Of a stretch of DNA of 64,000 nucleotides, positions 37,322-45,773 are shown in pieces. This DNA is from Parasulfuritortus cantonensis (GTDB lineage: Bacteria; Pseudomonadota; Gammaproteobacteria; Burkholderiales; Thiobacillaceae). Numbering within the stretch: the stretch's first letter is position 1; each line of letters begins with the position of its first letter. The DNA lies in assembly GCF_004337445.1 (NCBI RefSeq), contig NZ_SJZB01000014.1, positions 1-64,000 of the forward strand, given 5' to 3'. The translations under genes and the position numbers were made by a program. The notes below the pieces were generated by a model. The model searched no databases, was not told where the DNA came from, and was given only the letters and a program-made list of their open reading frames with translations.

Positions 37322-38796
37322 TTACTTCAGGGAGCCCTTGCCGTAGCGCTCCTCGAAGCCCTTGCGCACCTTGTCGATGGCTTCCTTGCTGAGGCCGTTG
37401 AAGTACCAGTCATGGCCGTCGATCGGCTTGAAGTACTTGGCCAGCAGGTCGTCGGCGAACTTGGTGTTGCCGTCCTTCTTCATCACGACTTCCTTCATCT
37501 CCGGAATCCAGAGGAAGTAGGTGTGCTGGGCGACCTCGTAGATGCCGTGCCACCAGGTGTAGTCCGGGCCCATCATGGCGGCGCCGTGGCGGGTGGTGCG
37601 GCCTTCGTGGTGCCAGATCTCCCACCAGGTCCATTCGATCTTCTCGTCGAACGGCGCCGGGGTGATGTAGCCGGCCTTCTTCAACTCCTCCATCATGGCC
37701 GCGATCGGCTTGGCGAACTTGTCGTTGTAGAGGTCGACCAGGTTGTCGAACTGCTCGTAGTGCTGGTTGACCTGACGGTCGGTGTGGCAGGCCATGCAGA
37801 CGTCCTTCATCTTCTCGCGCCGCTTCTGCCAGGAGACGATCTGCTTGACCGTGGAGCCCTTGGCCGCGTCACCCACCTTGGGTAGCGGCTGGCTGGCCGG
37901 CAGGTCGAACTCGTCGCCGTTCTCGAGCTTGATCATGTTCAGCTTCTGCGAGATGGGCGGGCGCAGGGTCCAGGAGATGCGGTCGCCGACGTCGTGGGTG
38001 ACGCCCTGGGTCTGGGTTGCGCTCATGTGGCAGGTCGCGCAGGTCGGGGCCGCCGTGTAATCGACGCCGACCACCCACTTCTTCGACTTCATGTTCATCT
38101 CATCCCGGAAGGACGCGAACAGGATGCCGTGCTTGGATTCCTCGTAGACCTCCTTCTGCGGATGGTCGGGGCCCAGGTGGCACTTGCCGCAGGTATCCGG
38201 CTCGCGCGCCTGGGCGGCGGAGAAGCGATGGCGGCCGTGGCAGGCCGAGCAGGATCCCTTGGAGCCGTCGAGGTTGATGCGGCCGATACCGGTGTTGGGC
38301 CAGGTTTCGGCGGTCGGCATGTTCTTGGCGTCGAGTTCCACGACGGAACCGTGGCACTGCCGGCAACCGGCGTTGACGGCGGGCAGGCCGCCGATCACCT
38401 CGCCCATCAGGTTGTCCAGCGAGGCGAGTATCTGGCCGCCCTTGGCGTGGTGCGAGGGCTGCTGCTGGGTCACTTCCTTCTCGTGGCAGGCGGCGCAGTC
38501 CTTCGGCGTGACGATGGTGGCGATCATCACCTTGTGGTGCAGATAGCCGTCCTTGTCGCCCGGCAGGGCCTTGTGGCAGTCGTAGCAGTCGATGTCCTTG
38601 CCGGCGTGGGTGCTCTTCTTCCATTCCCTGGCCAGCCCCGGCGTCTCGTCCATGTGGCACTTGACGCACTTTTCGCCGATGGCGCGGTCGGCGGCCGTCT
38701 TCTTGCTCGCCGCGTGGCCGTACCGGCGCCGAACAGCAAGACCATGGCGATGAGCATGGCACTGAACCAGCCCGGTGAGTGTTCCCTTCGTATCAT
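37322..38796 (-). CDS. Octaheme c-type cytochrome, HAO family, with apparent frameshift
   Basis: Periplasmic multihaem enzyme of the hydroxylamine oxidoreductase-like group. Eight CxxCH motifs are read in order: CVKCH, CYDCH, CAACH, CRQCH, CSACH, CGKCH, CATCH, CMACH. The C-terminal part has GPDYTWWHGIYEVAQHTYFLW, an HAO-family feature. The signal peptide (MIRREHSPGW...AMVLLFGAGTA, starting at 38796) is in one frame and the rest, from about ASKKTAADRAIGEKC, in another. One base is missing near 38715-38717 (GG in GTGGCCG); restoring it gives 491 residues and a typical AHA signal cleavage site. Without the shift, the first in-frame Met is at 38653, after the first haem motif. Whether the active-site Tyr cross-link of true HAO exists cannot be told. 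Confidence 0.85.
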
Positions 38797-38838
38797 GACT
38801 TTCCCCTTCTTCCGGTGACGAATACCGCCCGCTACTCC

Positions 38839-38859
38839 GCCGGCGCCGGTGGCGCCGGC
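38839..38859. repeat. Intercistronic inverted repeat
   Basis: GCCGGCGCC-GGT-GGCGCCGGC, perfect 9-bp arms, in the 127-base gap between fccB and the octaheme gene. No T-run. It could stabilise the fccAB part of the message or reduce read-through. Confidence 0.5.
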
Positions 38860-38923
38860 TAGACCTGCCTTGTCGAACCTGTCTGTACCGTCATAGATTC
38901 CCCTTCACGCGTGCGACCACGTA

Positions 38924-40279
38924 TCAACCGAAGGCATCCGCCATCACGTTCCGGAGCCAGCCGTCGGCGTATTCGGCCTCCAACTTCCGGTACAGGGCCG
39001 GCACCTCGGAGTTGTCGGGCATCTTGACCGGCGAGATGCCGCTGCCTTCCTTGATGTATTTGAAGGTGCCGTTCTCGACCCGGTACAGGTGGGCGACCGA
39101 GAAGCCGTAGCCCTCGTCGACGATGCTGTAGCAGGTGTTGGCGTAGTAGGGCTGGGGCGCCGGCAGGCCGTTGACCTTGGCGACGATGGCCGCCGCCGCC
39201 ACCTTGGCCTGGGTCATGGCGATGTGGGCGGACTTGGGCATGTCGAAGTTGGCGTCCGGATTGCCGTACAGGGCCATCTCGCCGGCGACGCAGCTGTCGC
39301 CGATGGTGTAGATCGCCTCGTCCTCGGCGGACGCCATGGTCATCGGCACGACCTTGCACCAGCCGTCGGCCTTGGCCAGGTCGCTGGCGACCGCGATCTT
39401 GCCGGCCTTGTGGGGCGGGATGATGTTGAGGACGTCGGCCTTGATGTCGACGAAGTCCGACGACACCGTCTTGGTCTTGGCATCCAGCTTGACCACCTTG
39501 CCGCCTTCGGCACCCTTCACCCACTCGATCATGCCGTGGGTGCCCAGGCCTTCCTTCTCGAATCCGTACAGCTTCTTCCAAGCCTGCTGGAACAGGCCCT
39601 TTTTGGAGTGGCTGTCGTTGGCATCCATGATGATGATCTTGGACTTGGTCTTGCCGTGGTGCTTGAGGTAGCTGGCCACCAGGGAGGCGCGCTCGTAGGG
39701 CCCGGGCGGGCAGCGGAACGGCCCCGGCGGCACGACGATGACGAACTTGCCGCCGTCCGGCATCGCCTCCAGCTGCTTCTTGAGCAACAGGGTCTGCGGG
39801 CCGGCCTTCCAGGCATGCGGGAAGCGGTCGACCAGGGCCTCGCTGTAGCCTTCGATGCCCTCGAAGTGGAATTCCACGCCGGGCGACATGACCATGGCGT
39901 CGTAGCCGAGCTTGCGGCCACCCTGGGTGGTGACGGTCCTGGCGGCCCGGTCGATGCCGGTGACCAGGTCCTGGACGACCTCGACGCCGTGCTTGCGCAG
40001 CCCGTCATAGCCGACCTGCAGCGTCTTGATGTCGCGGTAGCCGGCGATCACCTCGTTGGACAGCGGGCAGGACGTGTAGGACTTGTTCGGCTCGATCAGG
40101 GTCACCTCGATGGCCGGGTCGAGCAGCTTGAGGTACTTGGCGGCCGTGGCGCCGCCGTAGCCGCCGCCGATGACGACGACGCGGGCCTTGGCGGCCGCGC
40201 GGGCGACGGCCGGGAACGCGCTGGCCGCCCCGCCGGCGGCGAGGACGCGGATGAATTCACGACGGTTGATCTGGCTCAT
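38924..40279 (-). CDS. fccB: Flavocytochrome c sulfide dehydrogenase, FAD subunit FccB
   Basis: Oxidises sulfide to sulfur/polysulfide in the periplasm and passes electrons to FccA. 451 residues. N-terminal Tat signal NRREFIRVLAAGGAASAFPAVARA, then the Rossmann GxGxxG in VVVIGGGYGGATAAKYL. The cysteine in KSYTSCPLSNEV lies where known FccB links FAD covalently. FRCPPGPYERA and the NTCYSIV near the C-terminus carry cysteines that correspond to the redox disulfide of the family. Stop is followed by 127 bases and the octaheme gene. Shine-Dalgarno GGGGG lies in the short gap after fccA. Confidence 0.93.
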   Translation of the reverse strand: MSQINRREFIRVLAAGGAASAFPAVARAAAKARVVVIGGGYGGATAAKYLKLLDPAIEVTLIEPNKSYTSCPLSNEVIAGYRDIKTLQVGYDGLRKHGVEVVQDLVTGIDRAARTVTTQGGRKLGYDAMVMSPGVEFHFEGIEGYSEALVDRFPHAWKAGPQTLLLKKQLEAMPDGGKFVIVVPPGPFRCPPGPYERASLVASYLKHHGKTKSKIIIMDANDSHSKKGLFQQAWKKLYGFEKEGLGTHGMIEWVKGAEGGKVVKLDAKTKTVSSDFVDIKADVLNIIPPHKAGKIAVASDLAKADGWCKVVPMTMASAEDEAIYTIGDSCVAGEMALYGNPDANFDMPKSAHIAMTQAKVAAAAIVAKVNGLPAPQPYYANTCYSIVDEGYGFSVAHLYRVENGTFKYIKEGSGISPVKMPDNSEVPALYRKLEAEYADGWLRNVMADAFG

Positions 40280-40289
40280 CTGGTCCCCC

Positions 40290-40868
40290 TCACTTGCCCT
40301 GGGCGCCGTAGAACCCGGCCGCCGCTTCGACGTCCCCGGCACCCATCTTGCGGGCGTTCCGGATCATTCTCTTGTGGGTCATCTGGAAGCTGTCGTCGCG
40401 GTACTTGGCCAGTTCCAGTTCCAGGTACTTGGCCCACTGCCCGTTCAGCTTCGGCACGTCGTCCTCGTCCGGCTGCCCGCCGGTGGCGCCGTGACAGGAC
40501 TCGCAGCGCTCGGTGGCCTTCCGGCCCTTGGCCAGGACCGCCTTGGCGGCCGGCTGCGGCACCGGGGTCCAGGGCTGCTTGGCGAAATAGGCGGCCAGGC
40601 CGGCGATCTCGTCGTCCGTGTAGCCCTTGACCAGGCGGGTCATGTTGGCCGACGCCCGTTCGCCGCGCTTCCACTCCAGCATGACGCTCTTGAGATAGGC
40701 CTCGGGCAGGCCCGCGATCGACGGCATCGAGGTGCCGGCACTCACGCCACCGGTACCGTGGCAGTTGAAACAGGTGCGCGCCAGGCCTTCCATATTGTCG
40801 GCCGCCTCGGCCACACCCAGACACGACAGGCCGGCGAGCACACCGACCACGACGAACTGCTTGCGCAT
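40290..40868 (-). CDS. fccA: Flavocytochrome c, diheme cytochrome subunit FccA
   Basis: 192 residues: signal peptide (MRKQFVVVGVLAGLSCLGVAEA), then two cytochrome c4-like halves with CFNCH (near 33) and CESCH (near 118), and GTSMPSIAGLPEAYLKSVMLEWKRGERASANMTRLV (axial Met candidates). The diheme form and pairing with fccB, 10 bases downstream, mark it as the FccA electron acceptor rather than a free c4. GGAGGGG precedes the ATG. First gene after the FNR-type promoter. Confidence 0.92.
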   Translation of the reverse strand: MRKQFVVVGVLAGLSCLGVAEAADNMEGLARTCFNCHGTGGVSAGTSMPSIAGLPEAYLKSVMLEWKRGERASANMTRLVKGYTDDEIAGLAAYFAKQPWTPVPQPAAKAVLAKGRKATERCESCHGATGGQPDEDDVPKLNGQWAKYLELELAKYRDDSFQMTHKRMIRNARKMGAGDVEAAAGFYGAQGK

Positions 40869-40927
40869 ATCCCCTCCTGACAGATGGTGTCCCCTGACTG
40901 CTTACTGCTCAATCCACCGTAGCGGAT

Positions 40928-40967
40928 GGTATAGACGCACCTGGAGAATAACCTTGATAGCCATCAA
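40928..40967 (-). promoter_or_regulatory. FNR/ANR-type promoter of the fccAB-octaheme operon
   Basis: TTGATAGCCATCAA at 40954-40967 is an exact match to the FNR consensus TTGATNNNNATCAA. On the minus strand a TATACC -10 box lies at 40933-40928, giving a start near 40921. The distance from the site centre (40960.5) is about 40 bases, the class II activation position. The site is about 86 bases before the fccA ATG. No other exact copy was seen in the window. Confidence 0.85.
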
Positions 40968-41069
40968 GTTTCTTGGCGCTTGCGGGATGGTGTACCCCGG
41001 GCACGAGCGGACACCGGCCACCCGGGCGGATGGCCGGCAGGAGCCAGCGGGACGGAGGGCGGGCCTAGG

Positions 41070-41087
41070 CCGGCCCGGAGGGGCCGG
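41070..41087 (-). terminator. Hairpin at the end of the PbpG-type gene
   Basis: CCGGCCC-GGAG-GGGCCGG (41070-41087 on the plus strand) abuts the stop at 41088. Strong stem, no T-run; a likely transcript end. Confidence 0.45.
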
Positions 41088-42212
41088 TCAGACCGACGGG
41101 TCGTCGCCCAGCCTGGCCAGGCGACCGGAGGAGAACTGGCTTTCCAGCCACTTGCGCACCCGGGCGGCGTCGCCGATGCGCGACAGCTTGCCCCAGGAAT
41201 CGAGCAACACCATGATGACCGGGCGGTCGGCGATGTTGGCCTGCATGACCAGGCAATGGCCGGCCTCGTTGATGTAGCCGGTCTTGGACAGGCCGATGTT
41301 CCAGCTCGGGCTGCGGGTCAGCGCATTGGTATTGTTGAAGGCGACCTGGCGCATCACCTCGCGCGAAACCCGGCGTACCCGGCCGTGGTCCTTGACCCGG
41401 ACCACCTGGCGGCCCGGCATGGTGACGCCGTATTGCCCGGTCGAGGTGATCTGGCGCAGGAGGGGATAGCTCGACGCGGCGTCGACCAGCTTCACGAGGT
41501 CGGCGGCGGTGGAGCGGTTGGAGCTGTCCAGGCCGGTACCGTCGACGAACCAGGTATGGCTCATGCCCAGCGCCGCGGCCTTGGCGTTCATGGCCTGGAC
41601 GAAGGCCGGACGACCGCCCGGGTAGGAGCGCGACAACGCCGAGGCGGCGCGGTTCTCGGAGGCGATCAGGGCCAGGTGGAGCAGTTCCTCGCGGCTCAGG
41701 GTGGTGCCCAGGGCGAGCCGGGAACTGGACCCCTTCAGGCGGTCGACGTCCTCGTTGCCGATGACGATCTCCTCCGTCATCGGCAGGCCGGCATCGAGCA
41801 CGACCATGGAGGTCATCAACTTGGTGATCGAGGCGATCGGCGTCGCCACGTCGGGGTTCTTGGCGTAGAGGGCTTCGCCGGTCTTCTGGTCGACCACCAT
41901 GACGGCGGCCGAGCGCAGGTTCAGGGCGGAACTCTCGACGACGCCGTAGGAGACCTCCAGCGGCGCCTGGGCCAGGCTCTGGCTCATGTGCAGGCGGCGT
42001 TCCTGGGTCTCGCTCACGACACGCTTGTGGGTACGGGCGCGATAGCGCTTCTTGCTGGTGACCCGGCTGACCTTCTTCTTGGCCTTGGCCACCGTCTTGC
42101 CCGCCTGGGCGCTGGGCTTGACCGACGCGGTACCGGCGGACTGGGCCATCGGCGCGGCGACCGCGAGCGAAGCCGAGACCAGATAAGCAAGTAGTTTCTT
42201 CACGGCACCCAC
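41088..42212 (-). CDS. D-alanyl-D-alanine endopeptidase (PbpG/DacB-like)
   Basis: Periplasmic penicillin-binding serine hydrolase of the S11 family. 374 residues: signal peptide (LLAYLVSASLAVAAPMAQSA), a basic region (KAKKKVSRVTSKKRYRARTHKR, about 43-65), then the catalytic motifs SITK (near 128), SEN (near 186) and SKTG (near 311). Cuts peptidoglycan cross-links. Basic N-terminal extension is unusual for PBP7-type proteins. Confidence 0.92.
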   Translation of the reverse strand: MGAVKKLLAYLVSASLAVAAPMAQSAGTASVKPSAQAGKTVAKAKKKVSRVTSKKRYRARTHKRVVSETQERRLHMSQSLAQAPLEVSYGVVESSALNLRSAAVMVVDQKTGEALYAKNPDVATPIASITKLMTSMVVLDAGLPMTEEIVIGNEDVDRLKGSSSRLALGTTLSREELLHLALIASENRAASALSRSYPGGRPAFVQAMNAKAAALGMSHTWFVDGTGLDSSNRSTAADLVKLVDAASSYPLLRQITSTGQYGVTMPGRQVVRVKDHGRVRRVSREVMRQVAFNNTNALTRSPSWNIGLSKTGYINEAGHCLVMQANIADRPVIMVLLDSWGKLSRIGDAARVRKWLESQFSSGRLARLGDDPSV

Positions 42213-42284
42213 CCCTACGTCATCCGTGCACGCCGCAATAATCGGCGCTTACACACAAAACTTTAGAAAAGACTTTAACAGTCA

Positions 42285-43136
42285 TCAAGCTTTCCGCCCC
42301 AACAAACCTTCCAGGCTCTTCATCAGGTCGCCGGGCAGCAGCACGGTCTTGCTGCCGTTCGCGCTGGCGATCTCCTTCAGGGAACCGATGTATTTCTCGC
42401 CCAGGATGAACATGGCCGGCAATTCCTGCTCAGGGATGGCCGCCGAGATGCGCCGGATCGACTCGGCCGAGGCCTCGGCCATGCGGACCTGGGCCTCGGC
42501 ATCGCGCTTGGCCGACTCCAGGCGCGCCTCGGCCTCCAGGATGGCGGCCTGCTTGTCGCCCTCCGCCTTGGTCACCGTGGCCTTCCGCTCCCGCTCGGCG
42601 GCGGCCTGCATCTCCATCGACTTCTGCATGGTCGGCGACGGCGAGATGTCCTGGATCTCCACCGACTTCAGGGTCAGGCCCCAGTCGGAGACGTCGTCGG
42701 AGATGGATTCCTTCAGCTTGGCCTTGATCTGGTCGCGGCTCGACAGCGCCTCGTCCAGGTCCATGGCGCCGATGATGGCGCGCAGGGTGGTCTGGATCAG
42801 GTTCATCACGGCGAGCTGGAAGTTGGTGACGCCGTACACCGCGCTCTGGGTGTCGGTCACCTTGACGAAGGCGATGGCGTTGGTGACCAGGACCGCGTTG
42901 TCGCGGGTGATCACCTCCTGCTGCGGGATGTCCAGGATCAGGTCCTTGGTGGTGACCTTGTAGGCCAGGTTGTCGATGTAGGGGATCAGGACGTGCAGGC
43001 CCGGCATCAGGGTCTTCAGGTACTTGCCCAGGCGCTCGACCACCCATTCCTCGCCCTGGGGCACGATGCGCACGCCCTTCCAGAGCGTGACGAACAGAAA
43101 AACGATCAGTACGACGGATACGATCTCGCCACCCAT
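42285..43136 (-). CDS. SPFH-domain membrane protein (QmcA/stomatin type)
   Basis: 283 residues: N-terminal membrane helix (IVSVVLIVFLFVTLW), SPFH core starting VRIVPQGEEWVVERLGKYLKTLMPGLHVLIPYID, then a coiled-coil region (AAERERKATVTKAEGDKQAAILEAEARLESAKRDAEAQ) and a terminal LPGDLMKSLEGLL. Operon with the NfeD-like gene upstream, the usual partner of such proteins. Confidence 0.92.
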   Translation of the reverse strand: MGGEIVSVVLIVFLFVTLWKGVRIVPQGEEWVVERLGKYLKTLMPGLHVLIPYIDNLAYKVTTKDLILDIPQQEVITRDNAVLVTNAIAFVKVTDTQSAVYGVTNFQLAVMNLIQTTLRAIIGAMDLDEALSSRDQIKAKLKESISDDVSDWGLTLKSVEIQDISPSPTMQKSMEMQAAAERERKATVTKAEGDKQAAILEAEARLESAKRDAEAQVRMAEASAESIRRISAAIPEQELPAMFILGEKYIGSLKEIASANGSKTVLLPGDLMKSLEGLLGRKA

Positions 43137-43137
43137 G

Positions 43138-43581
43138 TCAGCCTCCCATCCTCTCTACCTTCAAGGTCTGCCCGAGCACGTCCACCACCTTGGCCTTGGC
43201 GCCGGCGGGGATCGGGTTGTCGGCCACCACGGGCCAACGGTCGGACCCGAGTACCGGGCGCTGGAACAGGATTTCGCCCTGGCCCAGATCGGTCACCGGC
43301 CGGGTGAGCAGGCCGGCGATGCCGATCACGCCCTCCTTGGCCTGGCCGGCGCGGTTGCGGTCCGGCACCTTGAACCACTTGATCCAGATGCCCATCATGG
43401 CCAGCGATGCGACCGCCCAAAGCACCAGCTGGGCGGCGAAACCGGGCGTCGCGAAGAGCACCACCACGCCCACCAGCAGGGCACCGAGGCCGAACCACAT
43501 GAGGAAGAAGGTGGGCACGAGCATCTCCAGTGCGACCAGCACCATGCCCATCACCAACCAATGCCACCATGCCAATTCCAT
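43138..43581 (-). CDS. NfeD-like membrane protein
   Basis: 147 residues: two to three membrane helices (WHWLVMGMVLVALEMLVPTFFLMWFGLGALLVGVVVLF) and a C-terminal OB-fold (IGIAGLLTRPVTDLGQGEILFQRPVLGSDRWPVVAD...GAKAKVVDVLGQTLKVE). The start at 43581 gives MELAWWHW. One base separates it from the SPFH gene; the pair is a standard membrane-microdomain module. Confidence 0.9.
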   Translation of the reverse strand: MELAWWHWLVMGMVLVALEMLVPTFFLMWFGLGALLVGVVVLFATPGFAAQLVLWAVASLAMMGIWIKWFKVPDRNRAGQAKEGVIGIAGLLTRPVTDLGQGEILFQRPVLGSDRWPVVADNPIPAGAKAKVVDVLGQTLKVERMGG

Positions 43582-43723
43582 GCCGCGCGCCCCAGCCAGT
43601 CCGAACGGGCATTTTGCCACTTCCCGGCCCGTGGCCAAAGCGGCACGGCGCGGCAAGCGGCCCGGATGTGTTATTTTTCCGGGCACCGTGCCGTCGGCAC
43701 ACGCAAACAATGGAGCCCACCCG

Positions 43724-44146
43724 ATGTACAACACCTTCAAACCCGAACAACCCATGGGCCTGATGGACTTCGTCCGCGCCGCCAAGTCCTGCATCACGGA
43801 AATCCAGCCGCGCGAACTGCTGGAAAAGATGGCCGCCAAGGAAGACATGCTGCTGATCGACGTGCGCGAACACGTCGAATTCGCCAACGGCCACATCAAG
43901 GGCGCCCACCTGGTGCCGCGCGGCATCCTCGAGGCCGCCGCCGACCCGGCCTATCCCAAGCACGTGCCCGAACTGGCCGCCGCGCGCGATCGCCAGATCG
44001 TCGTCTACTGCGCCACCAGCGGCCGTTCCGCCATGGCGGCCGCGGTGCTGCAGATGATGGGTTTCAAGAACGTCATCAACCTGGACGGCGGCTATACCCG
44101 CTGGGTCGCCGAGGGCATGCCCCTGGAACAGGAAGCGACCTACTGA
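43724..44146 (+). CDS. Rhodanese-like sulfurtransferase
   Basis: 140 residues, cytoplasmic. Rhodanese fold: LLIDVREHVEFANGHIKGAHLVPRGIL, active-site VVYCATSGRSAMAAAVL (nucleophilic Cys near 96, loop ATSGR) and NLDGGYTRWVAEGMPL. Rhodaneses move sulfane sulfur; in a sulfur oxidiser this could fit sulfur handling but no partner gene is adjacent. GGAG 8-12 bases before the ATG. Confidence 0.9.
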   Translation: MYNTFKPEQPMGLMDFVRAAKSCITEIQPRELLEKMAAKEDMLLIDVREHVEFANGHIKGAHLVPRGILEAAADPAYPKHVPELAAARDRQIVVYCATSGRSAMAAAVLQMMGFKNVINLDGGYTRWVAEGMPLEQEATY

Positions 44147-44157
44147 GCCAGCCCGGC

Positions 44158-44181
44158 GGCCGCCCGCCCGGGCGGGCGGCC
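44158..44181. terminator. Convergent palindrome between rhodanese gene and fumarase
   Basis: 24-base perfect palindrome made of GGCCGCCCGCCC and its complement, ending one base before the fumarase stop. No T-run. Confidence 0.5.
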
Positions 44182-44182
44182 G

Positions 44183-45703
44183 TCAATGCCGGGCCAGGGG
44201 GATCTTGGCGATCCTGGCCCGCCACTCGCGCGGGCCCGCCTCGTGCACCGAATCGCCCCGGCCGTCCACCGCCACGGTCACCGGCATGTCCACCACCTCG
44301 AACTCGTACACCGCCTCCATGCCCAGCTCCGGGAAGGCCAGGACGCGCGCGCCCTTGATCGCCTTGGCGACCAGGTAGGCGGCGCCGCCCACGGCGATGC
44401 AGTAGACGGCGCCGTGGGCGCGGATCGAGGCGATCGCCTCGGGGCCGCGCTCGGCCTTGCCGACCATGCCGATGAGGCCGACATCGGGGCCCAGCATCAG
44501 GTCCGTGTAGGCGTCCATGCGGGTCGCCGTGGTCGGCCCGGCCGGGCCGACCGCTTCGCCCGACACCGGGTCGACCGGGCCGACGTAATAGATGAAGCGG
44601 CCATGGAAATCGACCGGCAGCGGTTCGCCCCGGGCGACCAGGTCGGCGATGCGCTTGTGCGCGGCGTCGCGCCCGGTGAGCAGCCGGCCCGACAGGAGCA
44701 GGGCGTCGCCGGCGCGCCAGGCGGCGGTGTCGGCCGCGCTGAGCGTGTCCAGGTCGACGCGGCGGGCACCGGCCGGGCCGTTCCAGGCGATCTCCGGCCA
44801 TTCCGCCAGCGCCGGCGGCTCGAAGCGGGCCGGACCGCTGCCGTCCAGGCTGAAATGCAGGTGCCGGGTGGCGGCGCAGTTCGGGATCATGGCCACCGGC
44901 AGGGAAGCGGCATGGGTGGGGTAGTCGAGTATCTTGACGTCGAGCACCGTGGTCAGGCCGCCCAGGCCCTGGGCGCCGATGCCCAGGGCGTTGACCTTGT
45001 CGTACAGCTCCAGGCGCAGTTCCTCGACCCGGCTGGCCGGACCGCGGGCGATCAGGTCCTGGATGTCGACGGGCGCCATGAGCGCCTCCTTGGCCATGAC
45101 CAGGGCCTTCTCCGGGGTGCCGCCGGCGCCGATGCCCAGGATGCCGGGCGGACACCAGCCCGCGCCCATCTCCGGTATGCGTTCGAGCACCCAGTCGACC
45201 AGCGAGTCGGACGGGTTGAGGACGGCGAACTGGGCCTTGTTCTCCGAGCCGCCGCCCTTGGCGGCCAGGCGTACGTCGACCCGGTCGCCGGGCACCAGTT
45301 CCACGTGCAGCACCGCGGGGGTGTTGTCGCGGGTGTTCCGGCGCGCACCGAGCGGGTCGGCCAGGACGGAGGCGCGCAAGGGGTTGTCGGGGTTCGTGTA
45401 GGCGCGCCGGACGCCCTCGTCGACCATCGCCTGCAGGCTCATGCCCGGCTCGAAGCGGACCTCCATGCCGACCCGCATGAAGACCACGGCCATGCCGGTG
45501 TCCTGGCAGATCGGCCGGTGTCCTTCCGCGGCCAGGCGCGAGTTCACCAGGATCTGGGCCAGGGCATCCTTGGCGGCCGGCGACTGCTCGCGGTCGTAGG
45601 CGGCCTTGACGGCCCGGACGAAGTCGAGCGGGTGATAGTAGGAGATGAACTGGAAGGCGTCGGCGATCGACTGGATCAGGTCTTCCCGTTTGATGAGGGT
45701 CAT
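44183..45703 (-). CDS. Class I fumarate hydratase (Fe-S)
   Basis: Oxygen-sensitive 4Fe-4S hydratase converting fumarate and malate in the TCA cycle. 506 residues, single chain. Cysteines that ligate the cluster: HRPICQDTGMAVVF (near 67), AGWCPPGILGIGAGG (near 185) and PNCAATRHLHFSLDG (near 277). C-terminal domain with PVDFHGRFIYYVGPVDP and TTATRMDAYTDLML. Class I fumarases are favoured under low oxygen. Confidence 0.93.
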   Translation of the reverse strand: MTLIKREDLIQSIADAFQFISYYHPLDFVRAVKAAYDREQSPAAKDALAQILVNSRLAAEGHRPICQDTGMAVVFMRVGMEVRFEPGMSLQAMVDEGVRRAYTNPDNPLRASVLADPLGARRNTRDNTPAVLHVELVPGDRVDVRLAAKGGGSENKAQFAVLNPSDSLVDWVLERIPEMGAGWCPPGILGIGAGGTPEKALVMAKEALMAPVDIQDLIARGPASRVEELRLELYDKVNALGIGAQGLGGLTTVLDVKILDYPTHAASLPVAMIPNCAATRHLHFSLDGSGPARFEPPALAEWPEIAWNGPAGARRVDLDTLSAADTAAWRAGDALLLSGRLLTGRDAAHKRIADLVARGEPLPVDFHGRFIYYVGPVDPVSGEAVGPAGPTTATRMDAYTDLMLGPDVGLIGMVGKAERGPEAIASIRAHGAVYCIAVGGAAYLVAKAIKGARVLAFPELGMEAVYEFEVVDMPVTVAVDGRGDSVHEAGPREWRARIAKIPLARH

Positions 45704-45773
45704 GGGCGGGCCGCGAATGAAAATGGGCAGGGGCGTAGTCTAACGCCCCTGCCCATCCCTTACCGCTCCGGCG

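Noticed and set aside
40954-40967. CRP site reading of the palindrome before fccA
   Set aside because: The half-sites are TTGAT/ATCAA with a 4-base gap, the FNR/ANR form, not the TGTGA/TCACA of CRP.
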